From Chitinophaga sp. CF118 (GTDB lineage Bacteria; Bacteroidota; Bacteroidia; Chitinophagales; Chitinophagaceae), in assembly GCF_900112615.1 (NCBI RefSeq), contig NZ_FOMK01000003.1:310001-374000 (forward strand): a stretch of 64,000 nt of DNA, in the 5' to 3' direction. The notes below the pieces were generated by a model. It did no database searches and was not told the DNA's origin. It was given only the letters and a program-made list of their open reading frames with translations. Made by a program: the position numbers and the translations under genes. Positions 8,623-18,600 of the stretch are shown here, in pieces; position 1 is the stretch's first letter, and the number at the start of each line of letters is the position of its first letter.

Positions 8623-9639
8623 TTACAACGAATTCCTCAATATCAATCTGAAAGGGTTCTTTACTTTTTCCTGCGATTTTTCCATAATCATCTGGGCTGC
8701 AGTTTCGCCCATTTGTTCATGATCTGTAGATATAACCGTGATCCCATCCAGCAGGATCTCTTTTAATAAGGTTTCATTATAAGATACGATACCTACATCT
8801 TTCCCAATCCGGAGTTTATTATTGCGGCATATTTTCACAAGGTTAACGAGGTCTGTTTCTTCAATGATCACGTAGGCTTGTCCTTTTTTAACGGGCGTAT
8901 ACATTTCCACACCTTCGATCACGGAGAAGTTGAAATCATTCATACGGCAGAAGTACTGGAATCCTTTTTTGATCTCATCCGGATAAGGGGTAAGGCCCGG
9001 GTTCACAAATACCATGTTTTCATACTTTTTCAGGGCCGGCAGGGCCTCGAACAAAGCCTCATTGATATCTTTCTCAAAATTCTGGTAAACGGCCGCATAA
9101 TCGCCCGAAAGAGCAGGAAGATCTTTGTCGAGCAGAATCAACTGATCCGAAGGGATCTGGCGGATAATGCGTAATACCTCCTCCGGATGATCATAAAAAT
9201 GAGGCATGATTACATAATAATCATAATCGCCAAGATGGTTGTTGATAAGACTTTCAAAGAGAGGAACACTGTGATGGTGCACGTGCAGGTCTACAAAAAC
9301 ACTGTCGCCCAGGCTTTTCACAAATGCGTTATACACTTGTTTCTTATAGTTGCTGATTTTGTTAAACAGGAGTAAAATCCGGAGGGGCATCACTACGTCT
9401 GTCCGGTTAATGAAATAGCCCTTGCCCTTTACGGAAATGATCACTTTTTTGTCGCGTAGCTCTTTGTAAGCCTTTTCCACAGTACCCCGGGAAAGCAGGT
9501 AGTGTTCACTCAGTTCATTGATGGAAGGTATCTGCTGATCGCGCTTTAATCCGCCATCACGCACGGCAGCCATGATAGAATCTACAATTTGCAGGTATAC
9601 CGGAACTTTACTGCTGGTATCTATGTTCAACCCTTTCAT
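8623..9639 (-). CDS. GntR-type regulator with a sugar-binding-like C-terminal domain
   Basis: A 338-residue protein. An N-terminal GntR winged helix (about residues 5-75, with VPVYLQIVDSI, IPSINELSEHYLLSRGTVEKAYKEL quoted in two blocks, and a KGKGYFI wing) is followed by a periplasmic-binding-protein/LacI-like domain. Start 9639 (MKGLNIDTSS) is preferred; the longer frame needs a TTG. This architecture is used in Bacteroidota for carbohydrate-responsive regulators, including the fucose regulator FucR of Bacteroides. The effector is unknown here. It is divergent from a small ORF at 9765, which could be its target. Confidence 0.85.
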   Translation of the reverse strand: MKGLNIDTSSKVPVYLQIVDSIMAAVRDGGLKRDQQIPSINELSEHYLLSRGTVEKAYKELRDKKVIISVKGKGYFINRTDVVMPLRILLLFNKISNYKKQVYNAFVKSLGDSVFVDLHVHHHSVPLFESLINNHLGDYDYYVIMPHFYDHPEEVLRIIRQIPSDQLILLDKDLPALSGDYAAVYQNFEKDINEALFEALPALKKYENMVFVNPGLTPYPDEIKKGFQYFCRMNDFNFSVIEGVEMYTPVKKGQAYVIIEETDLVNLVKICRNNKLRIGKDVGIVSYNETLLKEILLDGITVISTDHEQMGETAAQMIMEKSQEKVKNPFRLILRNSL

Positions 9640-9724
9640 TATGGTAAAATAGCAAACAAATATCAATTAAGAAGTATGAATGAGATATGTTAAATATAAA
9701 TAATTTTTAACTTTCTTAGACGTA

Positions 9725-9759
9725 TTGAATTATATGTCGTTTCATTGCCTTTATCTTTG
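9725..9759 (+). promoter_or_regulatory. TTG / TAnnTTTG promoter in front of the small ORF
   Basis: TATCTTTG at 9752-9759 matches TAnnTTTG exactly, with TTG at 9725-9727 (24-base gap, slightly long). It points to the right, only 5 bases before the ATG at 9765. Confidence 0.5.
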
Positions 9760-9764
9760 ATCAT

Positions 9765-9866
9765 ATGAGCAGGGAAGTACTATCAGGAGCCAGAAAAAGA
9801 AGAACTGATTATACCTCACAAAATATACCTTTATACCTCCTTAAAGATTATTTAAACAGTTATTAA
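9765..9866 (+). CDS. candidate 33-residue small ORF ending in a long hairpin
   Basis: ATG at 9765 to TAA at 9864-9866 encodes 33 residues starting MSREVLSGARKRRTDYTS and ending YLLKDYLNSY. It sits directly behind a perfect TAnnTTTG element, and its stop codon touches the first bases of a 29-bp stem-loop. It is divergent from the GntR regulator. The peptide is not recognised. It could be a true small gene, a leader peptide, or the start of a lost larger gene cut at the hairpin. Coding status is uncertain. Confidence 0.35.
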   Translation: MSREVLSGARKRRTDYTSQNIPLYLLKDYLNSY

Positions 9867-9930
9867 ACAGGAATCAGATAGGCTCATCCTACGTTTTTTT
9901 TCGTAAGATGAGCCTGTCTGATTCCTGTTT
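9865..9930. repeat. 29-bp inverted repeat with an 8-T loop (terminator-like)
   Basis: The left arm 9865-9893 pairs with the right arm 9902-9930 at 27 of 29 positions; the loop is eight T (9894-9901). The arms begin AAACAGGAATCAGA and end CTGATTCCTGTTT. The T-run sits in the loop rather than after the stem, unlike a standard terminator. It follows the small ORF immediately. Confidence 0.8.
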
Positions 9931-10227
9931 ATACCCGGTTTATTTTATTATTATCCACAATTAACCCAGAACACATTCACGTGTAGAATTGAATGATCAC
10001 TTTTTCACTTATTTATATTAATATTTTTCTCAATACTGGAAGGTTAATTTATTGTTCATCTAGTGTTTATTGCTAGTTCATGGATGTTTTTTCCGTTGGT
10101 CAACTATATTTTTTCCAAACGAAATGGAATTCACTTTAATATTGATTTAATAATCAAAGCTACCAGATGAGGGCTTGTTCCTCTCAGAACTGAATAATTA
10201 AACTAACATTTATTAAACTATTATTTT
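9931..10227. other. intergenic, no gene seen
   Basis: About 300 AT-rich bases between the hairpin and the next gene. No ORF of note, no clear TAnnTTTG box and no strong hairpin was found; the promoter of the 10228 gene must lie here. Confidence 0.5.
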
Positions 10228-10794
10228 ATGGCAAAAGCAATTGGTAATTTATTGACACTAGGCCTTTCCGGGACAATAGGCAACATGACCTTTAGTCAGA
10301 GAGGAAGAGATACCGTTGTAAGCAGAAAACGCGGATCAAGTAAGGTGCCGGCTACAGAAAGTCAGCTGGATAACCAGGACAAATTTAAAGAGGCTCAAAT
10401 GTATGCAAAGGCCGCTATTAATGACCCTGTTATCAAAGCTATGTATAAAGCTCATGCCAATCCCGGGCAATCGGCTTACAATGTGGCATTTTCAGATGCA
10501 TCTAAAGCACCTGAAATATTGTTCATTGATACAAGCGATTACCACGGGCAACGGGGAGATATCATCATTATTAAAGCAGATAATTTCCTTGTTTTACTTA
10601 TGAAAGTGGTTATACGGAATGCTGCTGGCGTTCTTATAGAAGAAGGGGAGGCGCTTGCGCCGGTTAATGGTAAAAGCTGGAAATATAAAGTTACCACACA
10701 GAATGATGTACTGAAGGGATCAAAGATCATCATAACAGCTATAAATCGTCCTGGGAAACAAACTTTAAGAGAGGAGGTTATTACCGGATGCTAA
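10228..10794 (+). CDS. Bacteroidota protein of unknown function
   Basis: A 188-residue protein with no signal peptide. The N-terminus is basic and glycine-rich (GNLLTLGLSGTIGNM, then TVVSRKRG), the middle is helical (FKEAQMYAKAAINDPVIKAM, SAYNVAFSDASKAPEI), and the C-terminal half looks like a beta-sandwich (GDIIIIKADNF, VVIRNAAGVLIEEGEA). I recall Bacteroidota proteins with the same three-part layout but without an assigned role. It stands alone, 90 bases before the DUF2089 gene. Nothing nearby explains it. Confidence 0.75.
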   Translation: MAKAIGNLLTLGLSGTIGNMTFSQRGRDTVVSRKRGSSKVPATESQLDNQDKFKEAQMYAKAAINDPVIKAMYKAHANPGQSAYNVAFSDASKAPEILFIDTSDYHGQRGDIIIIKADNFLVLLMKVVIRNAAGVLIEEGEALAPVNGKSWKYKVTTQNDVLKGSKIIITAINRPGKQTLREEVITGC

Positions 10795-10884
10795 AAATTC
10801 ATCAATGTCATTTTTAAGCTCTGTGTTCTATTTTATTTAATATAAACTTGATTTTATTTATTTTTTCTTTAACTTTATTAAACA

Positions 10885-11184
10885 ATGAAGCAGTTAAAGA
10901 AATCGCTCCCTCATGTTTGTCCGGCTTGTCAGTCACCGTTGAAAGTGACTTCGCTGGCTTGCGGAGCCTGTGATACGGTAGTATCGGGCTCTTTTGAGTT
11001 GCCGTTGCTGGCGAGACTTTCAGAAGAGGAACTACAATTTGTGCTTGACTTTGTAAAAAGCAGCGGCAGCCTGAAGGTAATGGCACAGCAGCTCGGATTG
11101 AGTTACCCAACTGTGCGTAACCTGCTGGACGATATCATTCTGAAGATAGAGACTAATGAAAGAAATCTAAAATCTGACAAATGA
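10885..11184 (+). CDS. DUF2089 family protein: zinc ribbon plus HTH
   Basis: A 99-residue protein. A four-cysteine zinc ribbon (CPAC at residues 12-15 and CGAC at 26-29) precedes LPLLARLSEEELQFVLDFV and a helix-turn-helix with LGLSYPTVRNLLDDI. This is the standard DUF2089 layout and suggests a small DNA-binding regulator. Its stop overlaps the start of the YIP1-like gene in an ATGA, so the two are coupled; in other bacteria DUF2089 proteins also sit next to small membrane proteins. A role in controlling the following genes is inference. Confidence 0.85.
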   Translation: MKQLKKSLPHVCPACQSPLKVTSLACGACDTVVSGSFELPLLARLSEEELQFVLDFVKSSGSLKVMAQQLGLSYPTVRNLLDDIILKIETNERNLKSDK

Positions 11185-11735
11185 AGACTTCCTGGATATT
11201 TAATCCCTTCACCTACATTGCAGGCTTAAAGTCCTTAATTATAGGCTGGATACTAATACTTATCACTGCCTGTATTGCTTATTACAGCAAAACTCATTTT
11301 GATGGGGTTGTTGATGCTCATGTATGGCTTGGGGATCTCTCTATAAAGTACTACTTCCTGGAGCCAGTGGTCGATTGGGGATGCCTGGTACTGGTAATCT
11401 TCCTGGCAGGTAAATTCTTCTCTGTTTCTTCCATACGGTTTATTGATGTGGCAGGAACCCTGGCCCTGGCCAGAGCTCCGATGCTCTTCCTTGCAATAGT
11501 TAACTTTGCACTTCCTGGAATTAAGGATATCTATCAGATGGATGCTCTTGCTATATTGGCAATATTTACAACCGTAATATTGGAAATATGGATGATTGCC
11601 CTTATGTACAACGCATTTAAAGTTTCCTGTAATATAAAAGGGAATAAGGCCGTAGGGGTATTCATCGCTTCACTCATAATTGCTGAAATATTTTCGAAAA
11701 TCTTCCTGCACCTTTTATATCAACCGTTAAAATAA
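11181..11735 (+). CDS. YIP1-family-like membrane protein
   Basis: A 184-residue integral membrane protein with about five hydrophobic segments (near residues 17-35, 62-78, 90-110, 122-142 and 158-178). The N-terminal FNPFTYIAGLKSLIIGW and the RAPMLFLAIVNF segment resemble YIP1/DUF1282-type proteins. It is coupled by a 4-base overlap to the DUF2089 regulator and is 5 bases from the following hydrolase gene, so the three form one operon. No molecular function is known for bacterial members. Confidence 0.65.
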   Translation: MKTSWIFNPFTYIAGLKSLIIGWILILITACIAYYSKTHFDGVVDAHVWLGDLSIKYYFLEPVVDWGCLVLVIFLAGKFFSVSSIRFIDVAGTLALARAPMLFLAIVNFALPGIKDIYQMDALAILAIFTTVILEIWMIALMYNAFKVSCNIKGNKAVGVFIASLIIAEIFSKIFLHLLYQPLK

Positions 11736-11740
11736 TTCAA

Positions 11741-12970
11741 ATGAAAAATATATTGTTTGTTGCTGTTATCCTGCTGAATGGGATATGTACAATGGCGCAG
11801 GCAGATTATCCTGCTGCTGTTGAGAAATTTAAGCGATACTATAACCAGCAACAGGCTGACAGTCTCTATAGTATGTATGCACCTGTCATGAAAACGGTAC
11901 TGCCATTGGAGAAAACTGTAAGTACGATCAGCCAGTTGCATACACAGCTGGGCGAACTGAAAAGTGTAACGTTGACCAATGAAGAGAAATCTTATAATAT
12001 TTACAAAGCCGTTTTTACCAGCAATACTTTTAAGATGGTTCTGTCACTTAACAATGATAATCTGCTGGAAGGGTTTCGCTTTTTTACATATACTGAAACT
12101 AAGAAAGATACTGCCGATATTGTTTTGAATGGAATACATGGTACCCTTACTATTCCATATGAGAACAAAAAAGTACCAGTGGTATTGTTGATAGCAGGCT
12201 CGGGGCCGACAGACAGAAACGGCAACAATACAATGGGGCTGAATACCAATACTTACAAAATGCTGGCAGAAGCACTGCTGGCTAAAGGTATAGCCTGTTT
12301 GCGTTATGATAAACGGGGTATTGGTGCCAGTAGGGCAGCTCTGAATAATGAGTCTGATGTTCGTTTTGAAGATATGATCAATGATGCGACAGGATGGATT
12401 AAAATGCTGGAGGCAGACAGTCGTTTCTCTAAAGTATTTGTAGTAGGACATAGTGAAGGATCGCTCATTGGAATGATCGCTGCTGCCAGGGAAAATGCAG
12501 CTGGTTTTATCTCCATTGCAGGAATAGCGGAGAGTGCGGATGTCACCATCAAAAAACAATTGAATGTAAAATCACCGGAATTGGCAGCACAGGGAGCTAT
12601 CTTATTAGACAGTCTTAAAAAAGGATACGCTGTGAAAGAGCCAGATAATAATCTGAATAGTTTGTTTCGTACTTCCGTACAGCCATACATGATATCCTGG
12701 TTGAAGTATGACCCACAACAGGAAATCAAAAAATTAAAGATCCCGGTATTGATCATTCAGGGAACAACAGATATACAGGTGAGTAACGATAATGCTACGT
12801 CGTTGAAAAAGGCTAAACCAGATGCGTCGTTGATAGAAATCGATCAGATGAACCATGTGCTAAAACAGGCGCCTGCAGAGAGAACAGCCAACATAGCTAC
12901 TTATACTAATCCGGATCTGCCACTTAAAAAAGAACTAACGGAAGCTGTAGTAACATTTGTGAGTAAGTAA
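11741..12970 (+). CDS. exported alpha/beta hydrolase with N-terminal DUF3887-like domain
   Basis: A 409-residue protein with a signal peptide (residues 1-20, ending TMAQA). Residues about 22-115 resemble DUF3887, an NTF2-like domain. The rest is a serine hydrolase: oxyanion strand LLIAGSGPTDRNG, nucleophile elbow GHSEGS (Ser238), an Asp in the QGTTDIQV segment and a His in the DQMNHVLK segment, which complete a catalytic triad. Members cleave esters or peptides, but the substrate is not predictable. Third gene of the DUF2089/YIP1 operon, closed by a strong hairpin terminator. Confidence 0.82.
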   Translation: MKNILFVAVILLNGICTMAQADYPAAVEKFKRYYNQQQADSLYSMYAPVMKTVLPLEKTVSTISQLHTQLGELKSVTLTNEEKSYNIYKAVFTSNTFKMVLSLNNDNLLEGFRFFTYTETKKDTADIVLNGIHGTLTIPYENKKVPVVLLIAGSGPTDRNGNNTMGLNTNTYKMLAEALLAKGIACLRYDKRGIGASRAALNNESDVRFEDMINDATGWIKMLEADSRFSKVFVVGHSEGSLIGMIAAARENAAGFISIAGIAESADVTIKKQLNVKSPELAAQGAILLDSLKKGYAVKEPDNNLNSLFRTSVQPYMISWLKYDPQQEIKKLKIPVLIIQGTTDIQVSNDNATSLKKAKPDASLIEIDQMNHVLKQAPAERTANIATYTNPDLPLKKELTEAVVTFVSK

Positions 12971-13010
12971 GTACTGCACCTCTGATATATATAACTCCAC
13001 CAAAATAGAA

Positions 13011-13060
13011 ACTCCATCTTCAATTACCTGTTCAGGTAATCGAAGATGGAGTCGATTTTT
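13011..13060. terminator. bidirectional terminator between convergent genes
   Basis: A 20-bp stem with one mismatch, arms 13011-13030 and 13033-13052 (ACTCCATCTTC... with ...GAAGATGGAGT), followed by CGATTTTT. It lies between the hydrolase gene and the convergent GH43 gene and can serve both. Confidence 0.9.
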
Positions 13061-13072
13061 AAACGAAACAGT

Positions 13073-14086
13073 TTATTTCTCCAAACCTATCTGCCATTCA
13101 TTTTTCCAAATAATTTCTGGTTTGCCGGCGGAATTAAATACCAGGGGCAACCATACATAACGGGAAGCTTCCAGGTCAGTTTTATTCCATTTATCTGCCA
13201 TGAAAATAAATTCATTCTTTTTACCCTGTACCGGTATCACATAGGCACTTTGTGCGTGAAAGGTACTGTCACTGTCAATGCCCCTGCATGGATTATCGTA
13301 TTGTTTCCAATCGCCCAGGATGTTATCTGCTACTGCATAGGATGCCGCATTGGGCGACCAGCCGGTGCAACCGGAAGTGAACAGATAATACCTGTTATTG
13401 TATTTGCATACGGCAGGTGCTTCTCTTGAAAGATTGATCAGTATCCGTTTATCATTCGTGCTATGAGCCAGGTAGTCATCTGTGAGTTCACAGATATGCA
13501 TTGTACTATTTTCTTCAGATGAATAGAAGTGATATGCCTTACCATTATCATCCTGGAAAATAGTCATATCCCTGGCCATATTCCCATTAGGCCTTACGCT
13601 ACCTACGTATTTAAAAGGCCCTTCAGGACGATCGCTTACGGCTACTCCGGATCTTGCATAACTGTAATCTTTGGAGTCAATATGCAGCCACATTACGAAC
13701 TTTCCGGTTTTCCTGTTAAAGATCACTTTCGGACGTTCTATCACTTTATCGATATAAAGATCATTTGTACTGTCTGCCTTATCCGGCGATAATGCTACGC
13801 TTTCAAATGCCCAGTGCTGGAGGTCTTTAGACGAATAACAGGAAACACCACCTGCATTCACCCTGTAATTTTCCCATGTAGAACCCGGTACCCGCCAGGT
13901 AGGTCCCTTTTTAATTTCACCATACCAATAGTAGGTATTATGATGATATAAAATACCTCCTCCATGTGCATTCACCGGGTTACCGGTTACGTCTTTCCAT
14001 ACCTGCCCCGGAATAAATTGTGCATAGCCCGTATTAAAAACCAGGATGCAGATAATCGTCAACAGCGTTATTGAAATATTCTTCAT
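13073..14086 (-). CDS. glycoside hydrolase family 43-like enzyme
   Basis: A 337-residue protein with a signal peptide (1-22). It shows five-bladed beta-propeller signatures: AHGGGILYHHNTYYWYGE near residue 40, SSKDLQHWAFE, ERPKVIFNRKTGKFVMW, a SREAPAVCKYNNRYYLFTSG segment with the likely acid Glu, and FHAQSAYVIPV. The AHGGG start resembles GH43 subfamilies 24 and 34 (galactan-type enzymes), in which the usual N-terminal Asp base is not conserved; that assignment is from memory. It is the last gene of the SusC/SusD operon and should trim the glycan that SusC imports. Confidence 0.8.
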   Translation of the reverse strand: MKNISITLLTIICILVFNTGYAQFIPGQVWKDVTGNPVNAHGGGILYHHNTYYWYGEIKKGPTWRVPGSTWENYRVNAGGVSCYSSKDLQHWAFESVALSPDKADSTNDLYIDKVIERPKVIFNRKTGKFVMWLHIDSKDYSYARSGVAVSDRPEGPFKYVGSVRPNGNMARDMTIFQDDNGKAYHFYSSEENSTMHICELTDDYLAHSTNDKRILINLSREAPAVCKYNNRYYLFTSGCTGWSPNAASYAVADNILGDWKQYDNPCRGIDSDSTFHAQSAYVIPVQGKKNEFIFMADKWNKTDLEASRYVWLPLVFNSAGKPEIIWKNEWQIGLEK

Positions 14087-14089
14087 TGA

Positions 14090-15604
14090 TCAAAGATTTG
14101 AATTGAGCTGTTGATCCCCAATTGGAATTGGAGCCCAGTAAAAAGTATGGGTTTCGTCGCTTGGAATATTTTTCAGTACTTCTTCAGATGCGTCTCTGTC
14201 GGAGTTTGCTTTAGCAACCGTTTCAGTTCTGATCAGATCATACCAGCGGGCAGCAGGTTCCACACCGGCAAATTCCCAGCCCCGTTCTGCAATCACTGAG
14301 TCACGAAAAGCTGTTTGTGATAAGCCTGCCTGAAGATCTGCCAGGCCAGCCCTGTTTCTAACCGCATTAATAGCACTGTAGGCGGTTGCATCAGGAGTGG
14401 AAGACATTGCCTGCGCTTCTGCATAAGTGAGTAATACTTCTGCATAACGGATTACAAATACAGTGTGACTGCCTATCCAGTTACTGTTAACATGGTTAAC
14501 CGGGTTAAAAGCATCATCATCACGGAACTTAAAGAAATAAGGATGTTTGTGTAGAGTTCCGGTATAGTCAACTGAATCACTCACCACATTATTGATGTAG
14601 TATACAGATTGATAAGTGGCATTCTTTCTTGGACCAGCAGGGAATTTCTTATAGAAATTGATCTCACCATATCCGTCGCCCCATCCACCTTCATCATCTG
14701 GTGCATAGGCATTAGGGGTAAGCATATTATAGTTCTCCCAAGCCCAGCCGGACACATTTACATTATAGTAACAGCCAAATACTGTTTCATGATTGAACTT
14801 ACCACTTTTCTGCCAGAGGTCAATGAAGTTGGTAGCAAGCTCATATCCCCAGGTGGCTTTATTATCTATCACTTCTTTCGCTTTAGCTGCTGCCAGTGCA
14901 TATTTATCTGTTTGTTTCAGCGGCCATCCTGCCATTGTTAAATAAACATTGGCCAGTAGTGCTTTTGCTGAACCACGGGTAGGAGGAATATCCACGCCGT
15001 TTTGTTTCCTTGTTCCATCCCATCCGTCTGGCAGCATTGTTTCAGCATTTTGCAGATCGCTTAAAATGAGGGCATAAATATCTGCAGGCTCTGCTTTTGT
15101 TCTCGTATAGTCTACGGTGTTATCTGTTACCAGGGGCACTTCTCCCCAGGTGCGGGTAAGGAAAAAATAACTCAGCGCCCGCAGAAAATAGGCTTGTCCG
15201 GCGGCATGATTCCTGTCATCTTCAGAAGCTTGAGTAGCATTCTTATAATTATTGATCAGTGCATTGCAGGATTTTATAGTGGAATAGAAATAGCTCCACC
15301 AGTTAGTCATACGGTCGTTGGAAGAAGTAGCCTGATAAGTATCAAAATCCGAATAGGAAATTTTGTTTCCTGCTCTTGCCACGGTCATATCATCTCCTCC
15401 CCAGAGGGTAGAAAAACCGGCAGACTGGTTAAAGGCGCCGTTGATCTGTGTATAGAGGGCGATAGTAGCCATATTCAGATCGTTGGTTGTTTTATAGAAA
15501 TTTTCTGTTGTAAGATTACCTTTAGGATCTTCCTTTAAAAAGTCTTTACTGCAGGAGGACATTCCCATGATCACAATGCCTGCAATTGCAAAATATTTTT
15601 TCAT
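14090..15604 (-). CDS. SusD/RagB-like glycan-binding lipoprotein
   Basis: A 504-residue SusD-family protein. The Met at 15604 gives a clean lipoprotein signal (MKKYFAIAGIVIMGMSSC) with the lipidated Cys at 18; an ATG at 15628 overlaps the susC stop (TAATG) and would add eight residues. Family blocks include ALYTQINGAF, the TPR-like AAGQAYFLRALSYFFLTRTWGEVPLVT region, RGSAKALLANVYLTMAGWP, and the C-terminal RYAEVLLTYAEAQ and AVRNRAG. It sits on the cell surface and forms the lid of the SusC channel encoded directly upstream. Confidence 0.93.
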   Translation of the reverse strand: MKKYFAIAGIVIMGMSSCSKDFLKEDPKGNLTTENFYKTTNDLNMATIALYTQINGAFNQSAGFSTLWGGDDMTVARAGNKISYSDFDTYQATSSNDRMTNWWSYFYSTIKSCNALINNYKNATQASEDDRNHAAGQAYFLRALSYFFLTRTWGEVPLVTDNTVDYTRTKAEPADIYALILSDLQNAETMLPDGWDGTRKQNGVDIPPTRGSAKALLANVYLTMAGWPLKQTDKYALAAAKAKEVIDNKATWGYELATNFIDLWQKSGKFNHETVFGCYYNVNVSGWAWENYNMLTPNAYAPDDEGGWGDGYGEINFYKKFPAGPRKNATYQSVYYINNVVSDSVDYTGTLHKHPYFFKFRDDDAFNPVNHVNSNWIGSHTVFVIRYAEVLLTYAEAQAMSSTPDATAYSAINAVRNRAGLADLQAGLSQTAFRDSVIAERGWEFAGVEPAARWYDLIRTETVAKANSDRDASEEVLKNIPSDETHTFYWAPIPIGDQQLNSNL

Positions 15605-15627
15605 CTTATGAGATTTTAACGTGGTCA

Positions 15628-18600
15628 TTATAATGATATATTTACCCCAAAGGTGATTGTACGTGGAGAAGGGTAAGCACCCAGGTCAATACCAGCATCT
15701 GCATCACTGGAAGCTGCTGTGGATGTAGCTTCAGGATCGTATCCTTTATACTTTGTGATGGTGTACAGGTTTTGTCCGCTAAGGGTAAATCTCACATCTG
15801 CAAACCTGGTGGTTTTCTTATGCAGGGTATAAGAAAGACTTACGTTTTTCAGTCTTACATAACTGCCATTTTGCAGATACTGAGTTGATTCAACATAACT
15901 CCTGTTTGTGGTACTTGCAGGATCGGCCCATACTGAACCTGTATTTTTAGCAGTCCAGTAATTGGCAGATTCAGCAAGTGTAGGATATTTCACATCACTG
16001 GTAGGAGCAGCAATACCGGCATAGGTAGCATTAAAGATCTTATTACCATGTGACGCCTGTACGAATACATTCAGCTCAAGGTTTTTATATCTGAAATTAT
16101 TATTAAAGCCCCATTGGAATTTAGGAATAGCACTACCTGCAATTACACGGTCTTCATAACCTATAGAGCCATTGCCACTTACATCCACATAACGGTTATC
16201 ACCTGCTTTGTAACCCAGTGTATTATTGGCATCCTGGTATACACCCTGCCATGGAATGAGATAGAATGATCCCAGCGATTGTCCTGTTTTTACCACCTGA
16301 ATATTGGTGTTGATTAGTCCCCCGCCTATAATTGGTCTGTACAGGATGGAATCTTTACCAAGGCTTTCTACCCTGTTTTTGTAAGTAGATGCATTAATGG
16401 TAGCGGTCCATGAGAAATCTTTCGTTTGAATCGCAGCTACATCTACATAAATTTCAAAGCCTTTATTATTTACCGCACCTACGTTTTTATATACGGTACC
16501 ACCGCCGTCATAACTGGCAATGGGCACCTGTAACAGCAGATCTTCCGTACGTTTGTTGTAGTAATCGGCAGTTACATTTATCCGGCCATTCATGAATCCC
16601 ATATCCAGACCAATATCGGTCTGTTTTGTTGTTTCCCATTTCAGGTTCGGATTACTTGGACTACCAAGCATATATCCCTGATATAAAGTACTGGTACCAA
16701 AGGAGTATTGAACACCTGATAATAGTCCCAGGCTGCTATAAGGATTGATGGACTGATTTCCTGTAATACCCCAGCTACCACGTAGTTTCAGGTTGGAAAA
16801 GATGCCCAGGTCTTTAATGAATTGTTCTTCAGACATTCTCCAGCCTGCACCAATTGAAGGGAAGTAACCCCATTTGTTGGCGGTTGACTGGAACTTTGAA
16901 GATCCATCTGCCCTGTAAGTAGCGGTGATCAGGTATTTATCGTTAAAGGTATAAGACGCACGGCCAACATAGGAAAGTAGTGCCCAGTTAGAATAAGTCG
17001 ATGAAATACCCTGAGAGGTGTTCAGTGCTAAATTATAATATCCGTTGGAAGTAGATGTAAGTCCGGAACCGGTAGCGCTGAAGGAATTTAATCTGTTAGA
17101 TGTTTCCTCTACGATACCCATTACTGTCAGGTCGTGCTTTTCATTGAATTTTTTATGAAAAGTAAGAGCATTACTGTTCTGGAATGTATAAGTTTCTGTA
17201 GAGCTCTGACCGGAACCTGGATTACCAGGACTGATCCAGTCGTTGTTCAGATAGGCATTTCTGGTGATATTCATATCCAGGCCCACATTAATATTAAAAG
17301 TAAGCCAGTCTGTAATATTGTATTTGAGTCTGCCATTTAGCACAGCTGAGTTGGAGGAATTATCGCTGTTTCTTTCTTTGATGGTCATGTAAGGATTGGA
17401 CCAGATTGGAGAGATCCCAAACCTGTTATATTGGGAGCCTGAATCATACACCTGTTCTGTAGGTGCCCATGCCAGCGCGGCGGTAACGGGGTTCCCCTTT
17501 CCGCCAATATCGCCATTGTTGTGTGAGTTGGCATGAGCAGCAAACAGTCCTAGTCCTATGCTCACCTTATTGCTCAGTTTACTATCTAAATTAGCTCTCA
17601 CTGCAAATTTCTCCTGATTGGTATTTAGCAGTAACCCGGATTGATTCACATAATACCCTGAAATATAGTATTTGGATTTTTCTGTTCCCCCGGAAACAGA
17701 AAGCTGATGATTTTGTGTAATGCCGTCATGCAGGATCTTGTCTTGCCAGTCGGTACCTTTGCCTGCATAAGATTGTGGATCTGCAAATACAGATGCACCA
17801 GTAATATGATTAGCCTGCTCTGCATAACCCACAGCATCCAGCAATTTGTATTTTTTCATTGGCCGGTTACTGCTGATAAAACCGTTGTATTCAATTTTCG
17901 TAATACCGGCTTTCCCGCTTTTAGTCGTGATGATGATCACACCATTAGCACCACGGGAACCATAAATGGCAGTAGCAGATGCATCTTTCAGAACTTCCAT
18001 GGATTCAATATCATTCACATTGATATCCTGAATGCCAATACTGCTTAATGCAACCCCATCAATAACATATAAAGGGTCGTTGCTGGCATTAATAGAGTTC
18101 GCACCTCTGATGCGGATCTTTACCGCACCACCAGGAGCTCCGGAACTATTGGCCACAGAAACCCCGGCAACCCTGCCCTGCAGAGCGGACGAAGCACTTA
18201 ATACGGGCTGGTCTTTATATGTAGTTGCATTCAGCGTGGCAATTGAACCTGTAAGGTCCTTTCTTTTTTGGGTACCATATCCTACTACCACCACTTCGCC
18301 CAGTCCCGTTGTTACAGATTCCAGTTCTGCATTAACAGTAGTGCGGTTATTGATAGGTATTTCCCTGGTGCCATACCCCATCAGGCTGAATGAAAGGGTA
18401 GCGTTCCCCGGTGCATTAATGGAGAACCGGCCATTATTATCTGTTTGTGTGTTTACAGATGTACCTTTTACATATACTATAACGCCAGGTAAAGAGGTAT
18501 CGCCGGAGCTCACCCTTCCACTAACGGCTTGTTGAGCATAAAGGACGGAAGCATGGCAGCTGAAAATAAAGAAAAGGATTAGTTTAAAACAGGAGGAATA

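Noticed and set aside
12044-12559. A 171-codon antisense frame over the hydrolase gene
   Set aside because: The plus-strand frame carries a complete serine hydrolase with signal peptide; the antisense product has no recognisable domain.
18032-18535. A 167-codon antisense frame over susC
   Set aside because: Opposite to a well-conserved SusC N-terminus; low-complexity composition and no motif.
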